The notes under the pieces were generated by a model that did no database searches, had not been told where the DNA came from, and saw nothing but the letters and a program-made list of their open reading frames with translations. The translations under genes were made by a program, and so were the position numbers. Shown piece after piece: positions 24,571-33,655 of a DNA stretch of 64,000 bases. Each line of letters starts with the position of its first letter. The first letter of the stretch is position 1. Source of the stretch: Natronococcus sp. A-GB7 (GTDB lineage: Archaea; Halobacteriota; Halobacteria; Halobacteriales; Natrialbaceae); NCBI RefSeq assembly GCF_029688865.1, contig NZ_JARUKV010000020.1, positions 1 to 64,000 of the forward strand, written 5' to 3'.

Positions 24571-25839
24571 ATGACGACACACGACTCCACTCGAAAATTC
24601 GGCTGTACCGTCGTTGGAGGAGGGATTCATGGAACGTACCTCGCCCAGCGGCTCGTCGAAGATACTCCGCTCGACAGCTCCGACGTTCTCGTCGTAGATC
24701 CTCACGACCGATTGCTGACGTCGTTCCGTGAGAAGGCCAGAGCCTGCGGTATGGATACCCTGCGATCGACGTTCGTCCACCACATCGGAACCGAATCGTT
24801 CGATCTCGAGAACTTTGCCGAAGCAAACGATCGGGAAGACGAACTCGTTTCGACGGTCGACTATCCGCCCCGGCCGTCTCTCGATCTGTTCGTAGATCAT
24901 GCCGAGTATGTGATCGAGCAAAAGAATCTCGACTCGCTGCATTGTCAGGCAGCCGTCGATGCTATCCGGGAGCGTCCCGATACGGCGGGGCTTCGGCTCG
25001 AAACAACGGTGGGAGCCATCGATACCGAACACTGCGTTCTGGCGATCGGTCACGGTGGTCGATACCGGCGACCCGACTGGGGAGTCGAGCTCGATGGAGT
25101 CGAACACGTCTGGGGCGAGTTCGACCCCGACGCGTCCGCCGACCGAACCATCGTCGTCGGTGGGGGGATCACCGCCGCACAGCTCGCGTGTGAGTTGAGC
25201 GATACCCAGTCGGTCACGTTGTTCTCACGGCACCCCCTCGAGTGGGAAGTCTCCGAGGCGAATCCGCCGTGGATCAACTGGTCGCACATCGAAGCGAATC
25301 TCCACGTACACCCACCAGGGTCGAGCGACCGATTCGACGTGATCTCGGATGCTCGGCACACTGCAACGGTTCCACCGTCTCTCTACACAGCACTCATGAA
25401 CCGAATCGACGACGGTGACCTCACGCTCACGCAGGGAACGGTTGATTCGGCGACGAACGAAGACGGCTCGGTTCGACTGTCCCTCGATCACGGGCTGCAA
25501 CTCCTCGGAGACCGCGTTGTCCTCGCAACCGGCTTCGAACCGGTGTTCGACCATCCGTTCGTCGAGCGGATCGCCGACGAACTCGAGTTGACACGGGGGT
25601 ATCGAGGGATGCCAGTTCTCGACGACGGGACGCTTGCCTGGCGATGCGACGACGGACGAACCGTTCCGCTGTACGTTTCGGGAGCGCTCGCCGTTGAAAC
25701 GGTCGGGCCGTACGCGCCCAACGTTCCCGGAGCTCGACGAGCCGGCGATCGGATTGCGGCTGCTATCGCGCAGCACCATCGCCCGTCCGGAACGGATACA
25801 GCACGAGAACAGGTCGACGGAGCGGAAGTGTCCGACTGA
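24571..25839 (+). CDS. FAD/NAD(P)-binding oxidoreductase-like protein, copy A
   Basis: 422 residues with two dinucleotide-binding motifs: VVGGGIHG at residues 14-21 (FAD) and IVVGGGITAAQLACEL near 190 (NAD(P)). ATGFEPV near residue 322 is a further flavoprotein ATG motif. The organisation resembles N-hydroxylating monooxygenases and other two-Rossmann flavoproteins, but the substrate is unknown. It is a clear paralog of the protein at 25879-27132 (shared SFREKARACGM/SFRRNCQQCGM, FVHHIGT/FVHHVAT and YRGMPVLDDGTLAWR/YYGAPLLDDGTLRWR blocks), with which it is arranged tail to tail. Start ATG 24571. Confidence 0.8.
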   Translation: MTTHDSTRKFGCTVVGGGIHGTYLAQRLVEDTPLDSSDVLVVDPHDRLLTSFREKARACGMDTLRSTFVHHIGTESFDLENFAEANDREDELVSTVDYPPRPSLDLFVDHAEYVIEQKNLDSLHCQAAVDAIRERPDTAGLRLETTVGAIDTEHCVLAIGHGGRYRRPDWGVELDGVEHVWGEFDPDASADRTIVVGGGITAAQLACELSDTQSVTLFSRHPLEWEVSEANPPWINWSHIEANLHVHPPGSSDRFDVISDARHTATVPPSLYTALMNRIDDGDLTLTQGTVDSATNEDGSVRLSLDHGLQLLGDRVVLATGFEPVFDHPFVERIADELELTRGYRGMPVLDDGTLAWRCDDGRTVPLYVSGALAVETVGPYAPNVPGARRAGDRIAAAIAQHHRPSGTDTAREQVDGAEVSD

Positions 25840-25878
25840 TCAGACCCAGCACGGATTCAGCCGAGACGACGGCTCGAT

Positions 25879-27132
25879 TCACAGCTCGGCCGGTTGGTTC
25901 TGGGCGTTCAGTCTCGATTCGAGAAATCCAACGATTTGCGCTCCCGCTCGTCTAGCACCGATGACGTTGCGAGCGAACGGACCGAGAACCTGCTGTGCAG
26001 CGACGCCCGAAACCGCAACGCGAGAGAGTGTTCCGTCCTCCCGTCTCCAGCGAAGCGTGCCGTCGTCCAGGAGCGGCGCCCCGTAGTAGCCCGTCTGGAG
26101 TGACGATTGGTGGCGTATACGCCGGAACAGATCGCCGTCGTACGGCGATCCGAAACCCGTGGCACAGATCAGTTCGTCGAAACAGAACGAACTGCCGTCG
26201 CGGCAGGTGACGACGACCGTTCCGCCGGCTTCGGTTGCGACCGTGATCTCCGATCGTTCGAGTTCGACCCGCTCTCGCTCGAGCGCTCGCTGTAGTCGAC
26301 GAAACACGTACGGTGGCATCGTTCCACTGTATCGTGCCTCGGCTACCAGGTTCTCGCGGCTCCCTGATGCCGGTGGACGTGCGTGGAGCTTCTCGATATC
26401 CCCCGAGAAGTGCATCCAGTCGGTACTCGCCTCGAGCGTCTCCACACGAAACGGGCTTCGAGCGAACAAGACCACGTCCCGACCCGGCGGCTGGGCGACC
26501 TCCGTCGCAAGCTGTGCGGCGGTGATCCCGCCGCCGACGATTCCGACTGACGACGTCTCGCCGATCGCGTTGGGATCGAACGAGGGGTCCCAGACGTGGG
26601 TTACCGACCCTGTCGAGGCCAGCTCGGTCGCCCACTCCGGATACGCAACCGAGCCGCCGTGTCCGACGGCGAGGAGGCACCATCGAGTGGAGACGTGGTC
26701 CTCCCCGGTTTCGATCTCGACCGTCTGCCGATTCTCCCGGATACCGGTTACTCGAGCCTTCGTGTGACACGATTCGAGATCGTATCGATCACAGATCCAG
26801 TTGGCGTGATCGAAAAACAGCGAGACGGTCGGTCGCTCTGCACCGACCGTACTCGGAACGAGTTCGTCCTCGCGACCGCGTGCTCGAGCGAAATCCCTGA
26901 GCGAGAACGGATCGGTAGCGACGTGATGGACGAACGGTGATCTGAGCTCGATCATTCCGCACTGTTGACAATTCCGACGAAACGAATCGAGGAGTCCGAC
27001 CGGATCGATGAGACGGAGCTCACACGGGTCGATCAGATCCTCCTGAAGCAGCCGAACCGCCAGGTGAACGCCGTGGACACCGCCGCCGACGATCGCAACG
27101 AGAGCGTCGGTTTCCGGGCCGGTTCGTCTCAT
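25879..27132 (-). CDS. FAD/NAD(P)-binding oxidoreductase-like protein, copy B
   Basis: 417 residues. FAD motif IVGGGVHGVHLAVRLL at the N-terminus; second Rossmann motif SVGIVGGGITAAQLATEV near 195; ATGFGSPYDGD near 318. Same architecture as copy A and about the same length. The conserved FRRNCQQCGM block near residue 50 holds two Cys. It is transcribed away from the ATPase gene at 27201, with a gap of 68 bp between them and both on the minus strand, so the two probably form an operon (ATPase first). Function unknown; flavin-dependent oxidation or reduction is the safe statement. Confidence 0.8.
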   Translation of the reverse strand: MRRTGPETDALVAIVGGGVHGVHLAVRLLQEDLIDPCELRLIDPVGLLDSFRRNCQQCGMIELRSPFVHHVATDPFSLRDFARARGREDELVPSTVGAERPTVSLFFDHANWICDRYDLESCHTKARVTGIRENRQTVEIETGEDHVSTRWCLLAVGHGGSVAYPEWATELASTGSVTHVWDPSFDPNAIGETSSVGIVGGGITAAQLATEVAQPPGRDVVLFARSPFRVETLEASTDWMHFSGDIEKLHARPPASGSRENLVAEARYSGTMPPYVFRRLQRALERERVELERSEITVATEAGGTVVVTCRDGSSFCFDELICATGFGSPYDGDLFRRIRHQSSLQTGYYGAPLLDDGTLRWRREDGTLSRVAVSGVAAQQVLGPFARNVIGARRAGAQIVGFLESRLNAQNQPAEL

Positions 27133-27200
27133 CGTCGTACCGAAACCCTCCGGAGAAAACGCTGTACTCGATTCGGAGTGAGGCGAGCGTCAGCGTCCAT

Positions 27201-27944
27201 TCAGTTCGATTGCCGACGCGCTAGCACGTGCCCGTCGTGACAGCGGCAATTGCACTCGAAGTAAGCCGCACTGTGCCCGACCGTTTCGAACGAGTCGATG
27301 AGCGAATCGGCGTCGTCTCGCTTCTCGACCTCGACGTTGACGATCGATCGGCCGCCGCGTTCGAGCCCCTCGAGTGCTCGCTTGGGACCCTGTCGTTCGG
27401 GTTGGAGGGCCTCGACGAGTATCGCTTCGACGGTCCGGTTTGGAAGTACCGGTACCCGACCCTCAGCAATCGCCGACGAAACGTCCTCATCGTAATAAAA
27501 GTACTCGGCGAGTTCCGGACCGTCGAACGATTGAAGCTGAGCCCTCGTCGACTCTCGAAACCGGTTGACCAGGAGATAGCAGTCGACCTCGCACTCGCGG
27601 GCGAGACGCTCGTAGGCTACCGTAGTTTCGATCGTCTCGGGGGTGGCGACGACGAACACTGTATCCGGCCGTTCGGCACGCGCACCGATTGCCTCCGGGC
27701 CCGACGGACAGTCTTCGACCGTCCATTCGATCCCGAGCGTGCCGTCGGTTCCAGCATCACGACCGTCCACTAACTGTCCTGCCTCTCCAGCAACTCGTAC
27801 ACCCGTTCGCTCGTTCAATCGAGCTGCAACGAGTGCAGCGAGTGTCGTCTTACCGACACCCGGATCGCCGACGAACGCGATGTGGAGTGTTTCCGACTCC
27901 CGTTCGTCCTCGACTACCCCGATTTCTGTTAGCTTCGTCGACAC
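27201..27944 (-). CDS. CooC/MinD-like P-loop ATPase with a cysteine/histidine tail
   Basis: 247 residues. Walker A FVGDPGVGKTTLAAL near residue 25 and a SIMIBI-type fold with VFVVATPETIETTVAYERLA and CYLLVNRF, as in CooC/NifH-like maturation ATPases. The C-terminus FECNCRCHDGH supplies Cys231, Cys233, Cys235, His236 and His239, a possible metal site reminiscent of the metal-binding tails of metallochaperones. The GTG at 27944 is chosen because TAAATAT at 27969-27975 is a TATA box about 28 nt away; TTG at 27956 is an alternative. The neighbours suggest metal or cofactor insertion, but the client is unknown. Confidence 0.75.
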   Translation of the reverse strand: MSTKLTEIGVVEDERESETLHIAFVGDPGVGKTTLAALVAARLNERTGVRVAGEAGQLVDGRDAGTDGTLGIEWTVEDCPSGPEAIGARAERPDTVFVVATPETIETTVAYERLARECEVDCYLLVNRFRESTRAQLQSFDGPELAEYFYYDEDVSSAIAEGRVPVLPNRTVEAILVEALQPERQGPKRALEGLERGGRSIVNVEVEKRDDADSLIDSFETVGHSAAYFECNCRCHDGHVLARRQSN

Positions 27945-28069
27945 AATTGTTGACAACTACACACTGCTAAATATTCAAAGTTATTATTTTGTGTTCTATT
28001 TTAATAATACCGCTGCACATCGACGTAGCTCCGGCTTCTGCAACGGTCCGTCGGCAGAATCGCTGTCGA

Positions 28070-28171
28070 AACGAACGCTATATAAACTCCATAGCAGCCT
28101 CCGGCGGGACGGAGGTACGCCTCGACCTCGTGGTGCTCGTCCGACGCGGCACGGATCCGACGGCCGCGTCG
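28070..28171 (+). pseudogene. DDE transposase fragment
   Basis: About 30 codons in one frame read YINSIAASGGTEVRLDLVVL then VRRGTDPTAASL. They match the central YAAIDxxxxxLLDVxxxGRRGTDPAAAFL block of the same transposase family as the dead element at 22980-23715. Nothing else of the element is left. Confidence 0.4.
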
Positions 28172-28420
28172 CTAATCCTCTTCCCAGTAGTACAGTTCCT
28201 CCTTCGGACTTCCACACTCGGGACACACGTCCGGAAGATTCCCGCTGAACCGTCCCATCTCGCCACATTCCCGACACCGCCACATACTGTGACCTCGGTT
28301 CTCGGGCTCTCGCGGTTCGCCGATCGGAATCTCCGTCTCCTCCTTGTTCCGGAGTTCGCTGTCGGCGAACGGGGTGTCTTGGTCGGGGCTCATTCCAGGC
28401 ATCGGTACGGCCCGAGTCAT
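28172..28420 (-). CDS. Rubredoxin-like zinc-ribbon protein
   Basis: 82 residues. The acidic N-terminus is followed by a compact metal-binding domain with Cys49-x2-Cys52 and Cys66-x2-Cys69 (WRCRECGE...VCPECGSPKEELYYWEED), the spacing of small rubredoxin-like domains common in haloarchaea. It may bind Zn or Fe. The start could be at 28420 or at one of two nearby in-frame ATGs (M7, M10). It is separated by 43 bp from the deacetylase gene upstream on the same strand. Confidence 0.75.
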   Translation of the reverse strand: MTRAVPMPGMSPDQDTPFADSELRNKEETEIPIGEPREPENRGHSMWRCRECGEMGRFSGNLPDVCPECGSPKEELYYWEED

Positions 28421-28463
28421 GTTAAAACATACCGCTAGTGAACGCCGTTCGAACGGTCTTCGA

Positions 28464-29801
28464 TCAGTGACCGTTGCGTCGCATCGTCCAGAGGTCGTCG
28501 AAGTCGATAACCTCGAGCGAGTCGCCCTTGCTATCGATGTGCTCGAGCAGCGTTTCGTACTCGTCGGCGTCGATCGTATTATCCAGGTCGAACGCGTGGA
28601 AGTTCAGGATCGTACACTGGCGGTGCCGTGCAGCGAGGTCGACACACCGCATCGCGATGCCGAGATCGTGACCGATCGTTCGCGGAAGGACGAGCGGATC
28701 GAAGCCGTGGACACCGGTGAGATTGACGTCGCCAGCCTGGTTGAACCCGCCGGCGTAGTAGTATTCCGAGACGACGTCTAGAACCGTCTGGTCGAAGCTG
28801 TTGTGCGGATAGACGATGTAGTGTCCGCCCTGGAAATCGTTCTGGACCGCCCAGTTCTTGTCTCGTCGAAGGCTGTCCCGAAGCGACTCCTCGTCCATCT
28901 GGGCGAGGTAGGTGTGAGTCCCGTGGGCGACGATCTGGTCGCCAGCCTCCTGACGCTCCCGGAGCTGTTCGGCGGTCATGATCCCGTCGCGCTGTCCCCT
29001 CGTCCACTGGCGAACCGCGGCCTGCACCGCGTTGACACCGTACTCGTCGTGGAGCGGGCTCGCCACGTCGTAGTAGTCGTCGAGCCCGTCGTCCCAGCAG
29101 AGCACGACATACCCCTTCTCGGGCTTGTCGTGGATGCGGAGGTCGTCGACCCACACCTCCGCCTCGTCGGTGTTGTAGACGATAATCTGGATCTCGTCGA
29201 CGACGTCACGCTCGAGCGGAGTCGTACTCTCCTCGAAGACGCCGGGATTCGTCCGGAACCACCCGATATCCGGCGTTCGGTAGGTGACACTCCGAAGTTG
29301 GTGGTGGGCGTACCCCCCGTAGATATCGATGAGGCGAATATCGACCGCTACGTTTCCTGGGGTAGACGTTCGCACGGCAAGCGAGAACTCCCGGTCGGTC
29401 AGGTCGGCCGTCTCGATGCTCCGTTCGACGATGACGTTCTCGCCGTCCTCGGCGGTGAGTTTGAGGCTCTGGGAGCCCTCGAAGGCGACATCCTCGTCGA
29501 CCTCCGCGGATCCCTGAACCGTCTCCCAGACGTCGGGTTCTTCGAAGTCGTCGAACGCCTCCCCGGGTTGGCCGAACTCCTCGCGACTGTTGTACTCCGT
29601 CTCGACTGCCAGCGCCGGTGATTCGTAGCTGTTCGCCTCGCTCTGTTCGGTGGTCCCGGAGGTCGATTCGTTCGACGATCCGCTGCCGTTTTCTTCGGAC
29701 GCTTCCGAGCTGAATCGGTCCGTGCAACCGGCGAGCCCCGCGAGCGTCGCCGACCCCGATAGTGCGAGAAACCGTCGCCGCGTGTTATTACTGCCTGTCA
29801 T
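28464..29801 (-). CDS. Secreted polysaccharide deacetylase-like lipoprotein
   Basis: 445 residues. Tat signal RRRFLALSGSATLAGLAGC with lipobox Cys26, then a Ser/Glu-rich linker to about residue 65. A jelly-roll carbohydrate-binding-like domain (70-225) ends in IIVYNTDEAEVWVDDLRIHD. The NodB-type domain starts with VVLCWDDGLDDYYD, where the Asp pair corresponds to the metal/base Asp motif. AHGTHTYL and LNFHAFDL supply candidate metal His residues. The protein is likely to act on an extracellular or cell-surface glycan. The HxxxH spacing is not perfectly canonical, so hydrolase activity on another bond is possible. Confidence 0.82.
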   Translation of the reverse strand: MTGSNNTRRRFLALSGSATLAGLAGCTDRFSSEASEENGSGSSNESTSGTTEQSEANSYESPALAVETEYNSREEFGQPGEAFDDFEEPDVWETVQGSAEVDEDVAFEGSQSLKLTAEDGENVIVERSIETADLTDREFSLAVRTSTPGNVAVDIRLIDIYGGYAHHQLRSVTYRTPDIGWFRTNPGVFEESTTPLERDVVDEIQIIVYNTDEAEVWVDDLRIHDKPEKGYVVLCWDDGLDDYYDVASPLHDEYGVNAVQAAVRQWTRGQRDGIMTAEQLRERQEAGDQIVAHGTHTYLAQMDEESLRDSLRRDKNWAVQNDFQGGHYIVYPHNSFDQTVLDVVSEYYYAGGFNQAGDVNLTGVHGFDPLVLPRTIGHDLGIAMRCVDLAARHRQCTILNFHAFDLDNTIDADEYETLLEHIDSKGDSLEVIDFDDLWTMRRNGH

Positions 29802-29820
29802 CCGTGATCTATAGGAGATA

Positions 29821-29840
29821 CAGTAATAAAACTATTACAG
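29821..29840. promoter_or_regulatory. Inverted repeat in the deacetylase promoter
   Basis: GTAATA-AAAC-TATTAC (29823-29838), flanked by CA/AG, lies 20 bp upstream of the deacetylase start (29801). That is where a repressor would block transcription initiation. No second copy was found next to the divergent EamA gene. Confidence 0.4.
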
Positions 29841-29973
29841 TCATAAGATATTATCTGTCGGAGAGGCGAGGGTCGAGCGAGAGCTAGTGGGGAGATTACC
29901 AGCCGAAAGATGGGAACGCCCGATCGGCGACCGATCGAACGACTGATAGCCCGGGCATTCCTCCGCCCGAACG

Positions 29974-30846
29974 ATGGATACCGGACTCGGATTTGCGATC
30001 GTCGCCGCTTTCGTCTGGGGATTCTACGTCTACGTGTTGAAGCGCTCGTTTTCGCGATACCCTCCTGCCGCATTGACCGTCCTCATCAACGCCTTCGCTA
30101 TCGCGTGGTACCTGCCGATCCTGCTCACGCGAACCGAACGCTCCGCGGTCGCGTTCGACGGGTTCGGCCTCTTCGAGGTCGGCGTGATCGTCCTGACGAT
30201 CGTGTCGACCGCCGCCGCGTTCGTGCTGTTTCTACGAGCGATCGCACAGGGGGACGTCTCGTACGTGACACCGATCAACAAGATCGTCCCGATGTTCGTC
30301 CTTCCGCTCGAGATCCTGTTTCTCGGGCAGTTACTGACGCCGTTACAGGTCACCGGAGTCGTCGTCGCGACGCTCGCAGTGTATGTGGCGAACTACGACC
30401 CGGGTGGATTCTTCCGACCGTTCGTCAAGGCGGCGCGGTCGCGGCCCGCACAGCTCGCGCTAGTGAGCGCGATGTGTTACGCGATTAGTGACCTCGGAAA
30501 GCGTGTTTCGTTGCAGGAACTCGCTATTCCGGAGACGCTCTGGGTTCCGCTGTTGCTATCCGGGGTTGCCGTCGTTCTCCTCCCGAGTGCGGTCCGAAAC
30601 CCACCGACCGAGATCCGAGCGGATCTCCCCACGCTAGCTGTCGGAGGGGCGATGGTCGCGCTCGGAGAGCACCTCACGACGCTGGCGTTCGCCCTGTTGC
30701 CGGCGAGTATCGCCTCGCCCGTGATCAACACGCAGGCGATTATCGTCGTCGTCCTCGGCGGAATCCTCCTCGGAGAGCGTTACTTTCGGATTCGGCTCGT
30801 TGCAGCCGTGTTGGCGGTCGTCGGGGTCACGCTCATTGCGATCTGA
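29974..30846 (+). CDS. EamA/DMT-family transporter
   Basis: 290 residues forming about ten hydrophobic helices in two EamA repeats (repeat 1 from residue 1, repeat 2 from about residue 150). The conserved end-of-repeat segments FVLPLEILFLGQLLTPLQV and VVVLGGILLGERYFRIRLVA are characteristic of drug/metabolite transporters. Inner-membrane permease; substrate unknown. Starts at ATG 29974, 172 bp from the divergent deacetylase gene. Confidence 0.88.
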   Translation: MDTGLGFAIVAAFVWGFYVYVLKRSFSRYPPAALTVLINAFAIAWYLPILLTRTERSAVAFDGFGLFEVGVIVLTIVSTAAAFVLFLRAIAQGDVSYVTPINKIVPMFVLPLEILFLGQLLTPLQVTGVVVATLAVYVANYDPGGFFRPFVKAARSRPAQLALVSAMCYAISDLGKRVSLQELAIPETLWVPLLLSGVAVVLLPSAVRNPPTEIRADLPTLAVGGAMVALGEHLTTLAFALLPASIASPVINTQAIIVVVLGGILLGERYFRIRLVAAVLAVVGVTLIAI

Positions 30847-30960
30847 GCCTTACGCGTACGCGGAAGAAGACGAGACACTCAAGTTTCGATGCCGTTGAAA
30901 CGCTCCCTTTGCGATCGGTCGGACGTCGGCACAGGAGAGAAAGGGGGGCGATCGTCGTCT

Positions 30961-31926
30961 CTAGTCGTGAATTCCCATCGCGCTGATCTGCTCCTGGTAC
31001 CGGTTTCGAATCGTGACCTCGGTTACCTGAGCGACGTCGGCGACCTCTCGCTGGGTCTTCTTCTCGTTACAGAGGAGCGCACTCGCGTAGATCGCGGCCG
31101 CGGCGTACCCGGTGGGCGACTTGCCCGACAGCATCCCCTGTTCGGCCGTCGTGTTGATGATCTCGTTGGCCTTGAGCTGGACTTCTTCGGGGAGGTCGAG
31201 CTCCGAGCAGAACCGTGGGACGTACTTCTTCGGATCGACGGGCTCCATCTCGAGGCCGAGCTCCTGGGAGATGTAGCGGTACGTGCGCCCGATCTCCATG
31301 CGATCGACCCGCGAGACCGCCGCGACCTCGTCGAGCGAGCGCGGAATGCCCTCCATCCGACAGGCGGCGTACAGGGTGCTCGTCGCGACGCCCTCGATCG
31401 ACCGCCCGCGGATGAGGTCCTCGTCGAGCGCGCGCCGGTAGAGCACACTGGCTACCTCTCGCACTGAGCGAGGAACGCCCAGTGCGGATGCCATTCGGTC
31501 GGTCTCGGAGAGGGCGAACTGCAGGTTCCGTTCGCCGGCGTCCTTCGTTCGGATCCGTTCCTGCCACTTCCGGAGCCGACTCATCTGGTTTCGTTTCTCC
31601 GAGGACAGCGAACGACCGTAGGCGTCCTTGTTCTTCCAGTCGATCGTCGTGGTCAACCCCTTGTCGTGCATCGTCTGGGTCGTCGGCGCCCCGACTCGGG
31701 ACTTGCTGTCCCGTTCCGACTGGTTGAACGCTCGCCACTCGGGTCCGTGATCGATGCCGTCCTCCTCGAGAATGAGCCCACAGTCCTCACAACTGACCTC
31801 GCTTCCGTCCGAACTCCGGACGAGTGCCGTCGAATCGCACTCCGGACACGCCCGAACGCCCTCCTGTTCAGTCGTGTTGTTCTTCGTCTGCTCGTCACGT
31901 TGTTTCTGACGGGTCGGGCGTTTCAT
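30961..31926 (-). CDS. tfb: Transcription initiation factor IIB
   Basis: 321 residues. Zinc ribbon Cys27-x2-Cys30 ... Cys46-x2-Cys49 (CPEC...CEDC), the B-reader/linker region with GLTTTIDWKNKDAYGR, then two cyclin-like repeats each closing with a TxxTIRxRYQE/MEIGRTYRYI-type helix. TFB recruits RNA polymerase to TBP-bound promoters. Haloarchaea encode several TFBs with partly specialised regulons, and extra copies are often on secondary replicons. Monocistronic. Confidence 0.96.
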   Translation of the reverse strand: MKRPTRQKQRDEQTKNNTTEQEGVRACPECDSTALVRSSDGSEVSCEDCGLILEEDGIDHGPEWRAFNQSERDSKSRVGAPTTQTMHDKGLTTTIDWKNKDAYGRSLSSEKRNQMSRLRKWQERIRTKDAGERNLQFALSETDRMASALGVPRSVREVASVLYRRALDEDLIRGRSIEGVATSTLYAACRMEGIPRSLDEVAAVSRVDRMEIGRTYRYISQELGLEMEPVDPKKYVPRFCSELDLPEEVQLKANEIINTTAEQGMLSGKSPTGYAAAAIYASALLCNEKKTQREVADVAQVTEVTIRNRYQEQISAMGIHD

Positions 31927-32063
31927 CAGTCGAGTAGAGAGAGTGACCCAAGAAGGTTAAACGCTGGGAGTGATCGGAGCGAAACGGGCCGAAAAGAAGT
32001 CGCGAAAATAACCGGTTTCGCTCATCGCACGTCTTGATAAGACATGCGTCCGTCGCTGTTCCT

Positions 32064-33575
32064 ATGAAAGCACTCGTCGGAATCGACGCCGGAACGACCG
32101 CTATCACGGCTGTCGCGTACGATACGAGCGGATCCACTCTCGCGACCGCGACGGAAACGCAGTCCGTCGACCGTCCGAACACCGGTCAGGCCGAACTGGA
32201 TATGGGGGCGGTCTGGGACCGAACCAGGGAAACGATCACACGAGTGGTCACGAGCCTGGACGAACACGTCGAGATCGCCGGCGTCGGCATTACGGGACAG
32301 GGCGATGGCTGCTGGCTGATCGATACGAACGGAGAGCCCGTTCGAGACGCCGTCCTGTGGTCCGATAGTCGAGCAGCATCGATCCTCGAGAGCTGGACAG
32401 AGGACGGGACGATGGACGCGCTGGTCGAAACGTGTGGCTCACCCGTATATCCGGGAATGTGCCTGCCGATTTTGACGTGGCTCGCCGAACACGAGCCGGA
32501 AACGCTCGAGCGGGCGACGACCGCGTTCTCGTGTAAGGACTGGCTCGGCTACAACCTGACCGAAACTCGAGCGACCGATTACACCGAAGCGACGGTGCCG
32601 TTTCTCGACCGCGAAACGGGCGAGTTCGAGCCGGCGGTGTTCGAGTGGGCCGGTATTCCGGAGCGGAGCAACCTCGTCCCGGACGTTCGCTCCGGGACTG
32701 ACGTGATCGGAGCGGTCACGAGCGACGCCGCCTCGGAGACGGGGCTCCCCGAAGGGACGCCGGTGGTAGCCGGAACGATCGACGTCGTCGCCTCGGCGGT
32801 CGGCGCCGGTGCGGTCGTGCCGGGCGACGGGGCGGTTTCGCTCGGAACGTCACTGTTTGCCCAGACGATTACCGAGGGACCCGGAGCCGACGGCCGGGGG
32901 ATCGGGATGGCGTTCGGAATCGACGATCGCTGGACGACGGCGATCGGTTCGAACGCGGGGACGCCGAGCCTCGAGTGGGTGTGCGAGGAGCTGCTCGAGA
33001 TAAAAGAGATCGAGACCCTCGAATCGATCGCCACGTCGGCGGCGGCGGGGTCGGGAGGAGTACTGTTTCTCCCCTATCTCAGTACGACCGGGGAGCGAGG
33101 ACCGTTCACCGATCCGAACGCTCGGGCCGGATTCGTCGGACTGACCCCAGAGCACACTCGAGCGCACGTCGTCCGCAGCGTCTACGAAGGGCTCAGCCTT
33201 GCAGTCCGGGATTGTATCGAACATCTTCCTGCGACGCCGAATCGAGTGTACCTCACCGGTGGGGGGAGCCGATCGGCGTTCTGGTGTGAACTCCTCGCGG
33301 ACTGTCTCGGGATCGAGTTGTTCGTTCCGGAGGCGGAGTACCCCGCGGCGAAGGGGGCGGCGACGTTACTCGCGGTCGGGCTCGGGATCGAATCTTCCCT
33401 CGAGCAGGCCGGTTCCCGACTCGGCGAAACGGAGCGGCGTTACGAGCCGGACGGAGACGTCGCGGAAACGTACGACGAACTGTACGAACACTACCGTCGA
33501 ACGCGTCTCGATATGCAGCCGATCTGGCAACGACGGGCCGAGTTGCGATACGTCTACGATAACGATCAGGGATGA
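32064..33575 (+). CDS. FGGY-family carbohydrate kinase
   Basis: 503 residues. N-terminal phosphate-binding motif VGIDAGTTAITAVAYDT and hinge GVGITGQGDGCWLID. The second domain has DGAVSLGTSLFAQ and the FGGY-signature region RVYLTGGGSRSAFWCELLAD. The ATP-dependent phosphorylation of a sugar or polyol (xylulose, ribulose, glycerol or erythritol type) cannot be narrowed further. The start ATG 32064 (MKALVGIDAG) fits the family; an upstream in-frame ATG at 32034 is less likely. No sugar transporter or isomerase is adjacent. Confidence 0.9.
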   Translation: MKALVGIDAGTTAITAVAYDTSGSTLATATETQSVDRPNTGQAELDMGAVWDRTRETITRVVTSLDEHVEIAGVGITGQGDGCWLIDTNGEPVRDAVLWSDSRAASILESWTEDGTMDALVETCGSPVYPGMCLPILTWLAEHEPETLERATTAFSCKDWLGYNLTETRATDYTEATVPFLDRETGEFEPAVFEWAGIPERSNLVPDVRSGTDVIGAVTSDAASETGLPEGTPVVAGTIDVVASAVGAGAVVPGDGAVSLGTSLFAQTITEGPGADGRGIGMAFGIDDRWTTAIGSNAGTPSLEWVCEELLEIKEIETLESIATSAAAGSGGVLFLPYLSTTGERGPFTDPNARAGFVGLTPEHTRAHVVRSVYEGLSLAVRDCIEHLPATPNRVYLTGGGSRSAFWCELLADCLGIELFVPEAEYPAAKGAATLLAVGLGIESSLEQAGSRLGETERRYEPDGDVAETYDELYEHYRRTRLDMQPIWQRRAELRYVYDNDQG

Positions 33576-33655
33576 GTTGGACACCGACGAAGAGAACGAT
33601 CAGTAGTGAACGATCCGAACCCGGTAGCTAATGAGCGCTCCGAACTCGGTAACGA

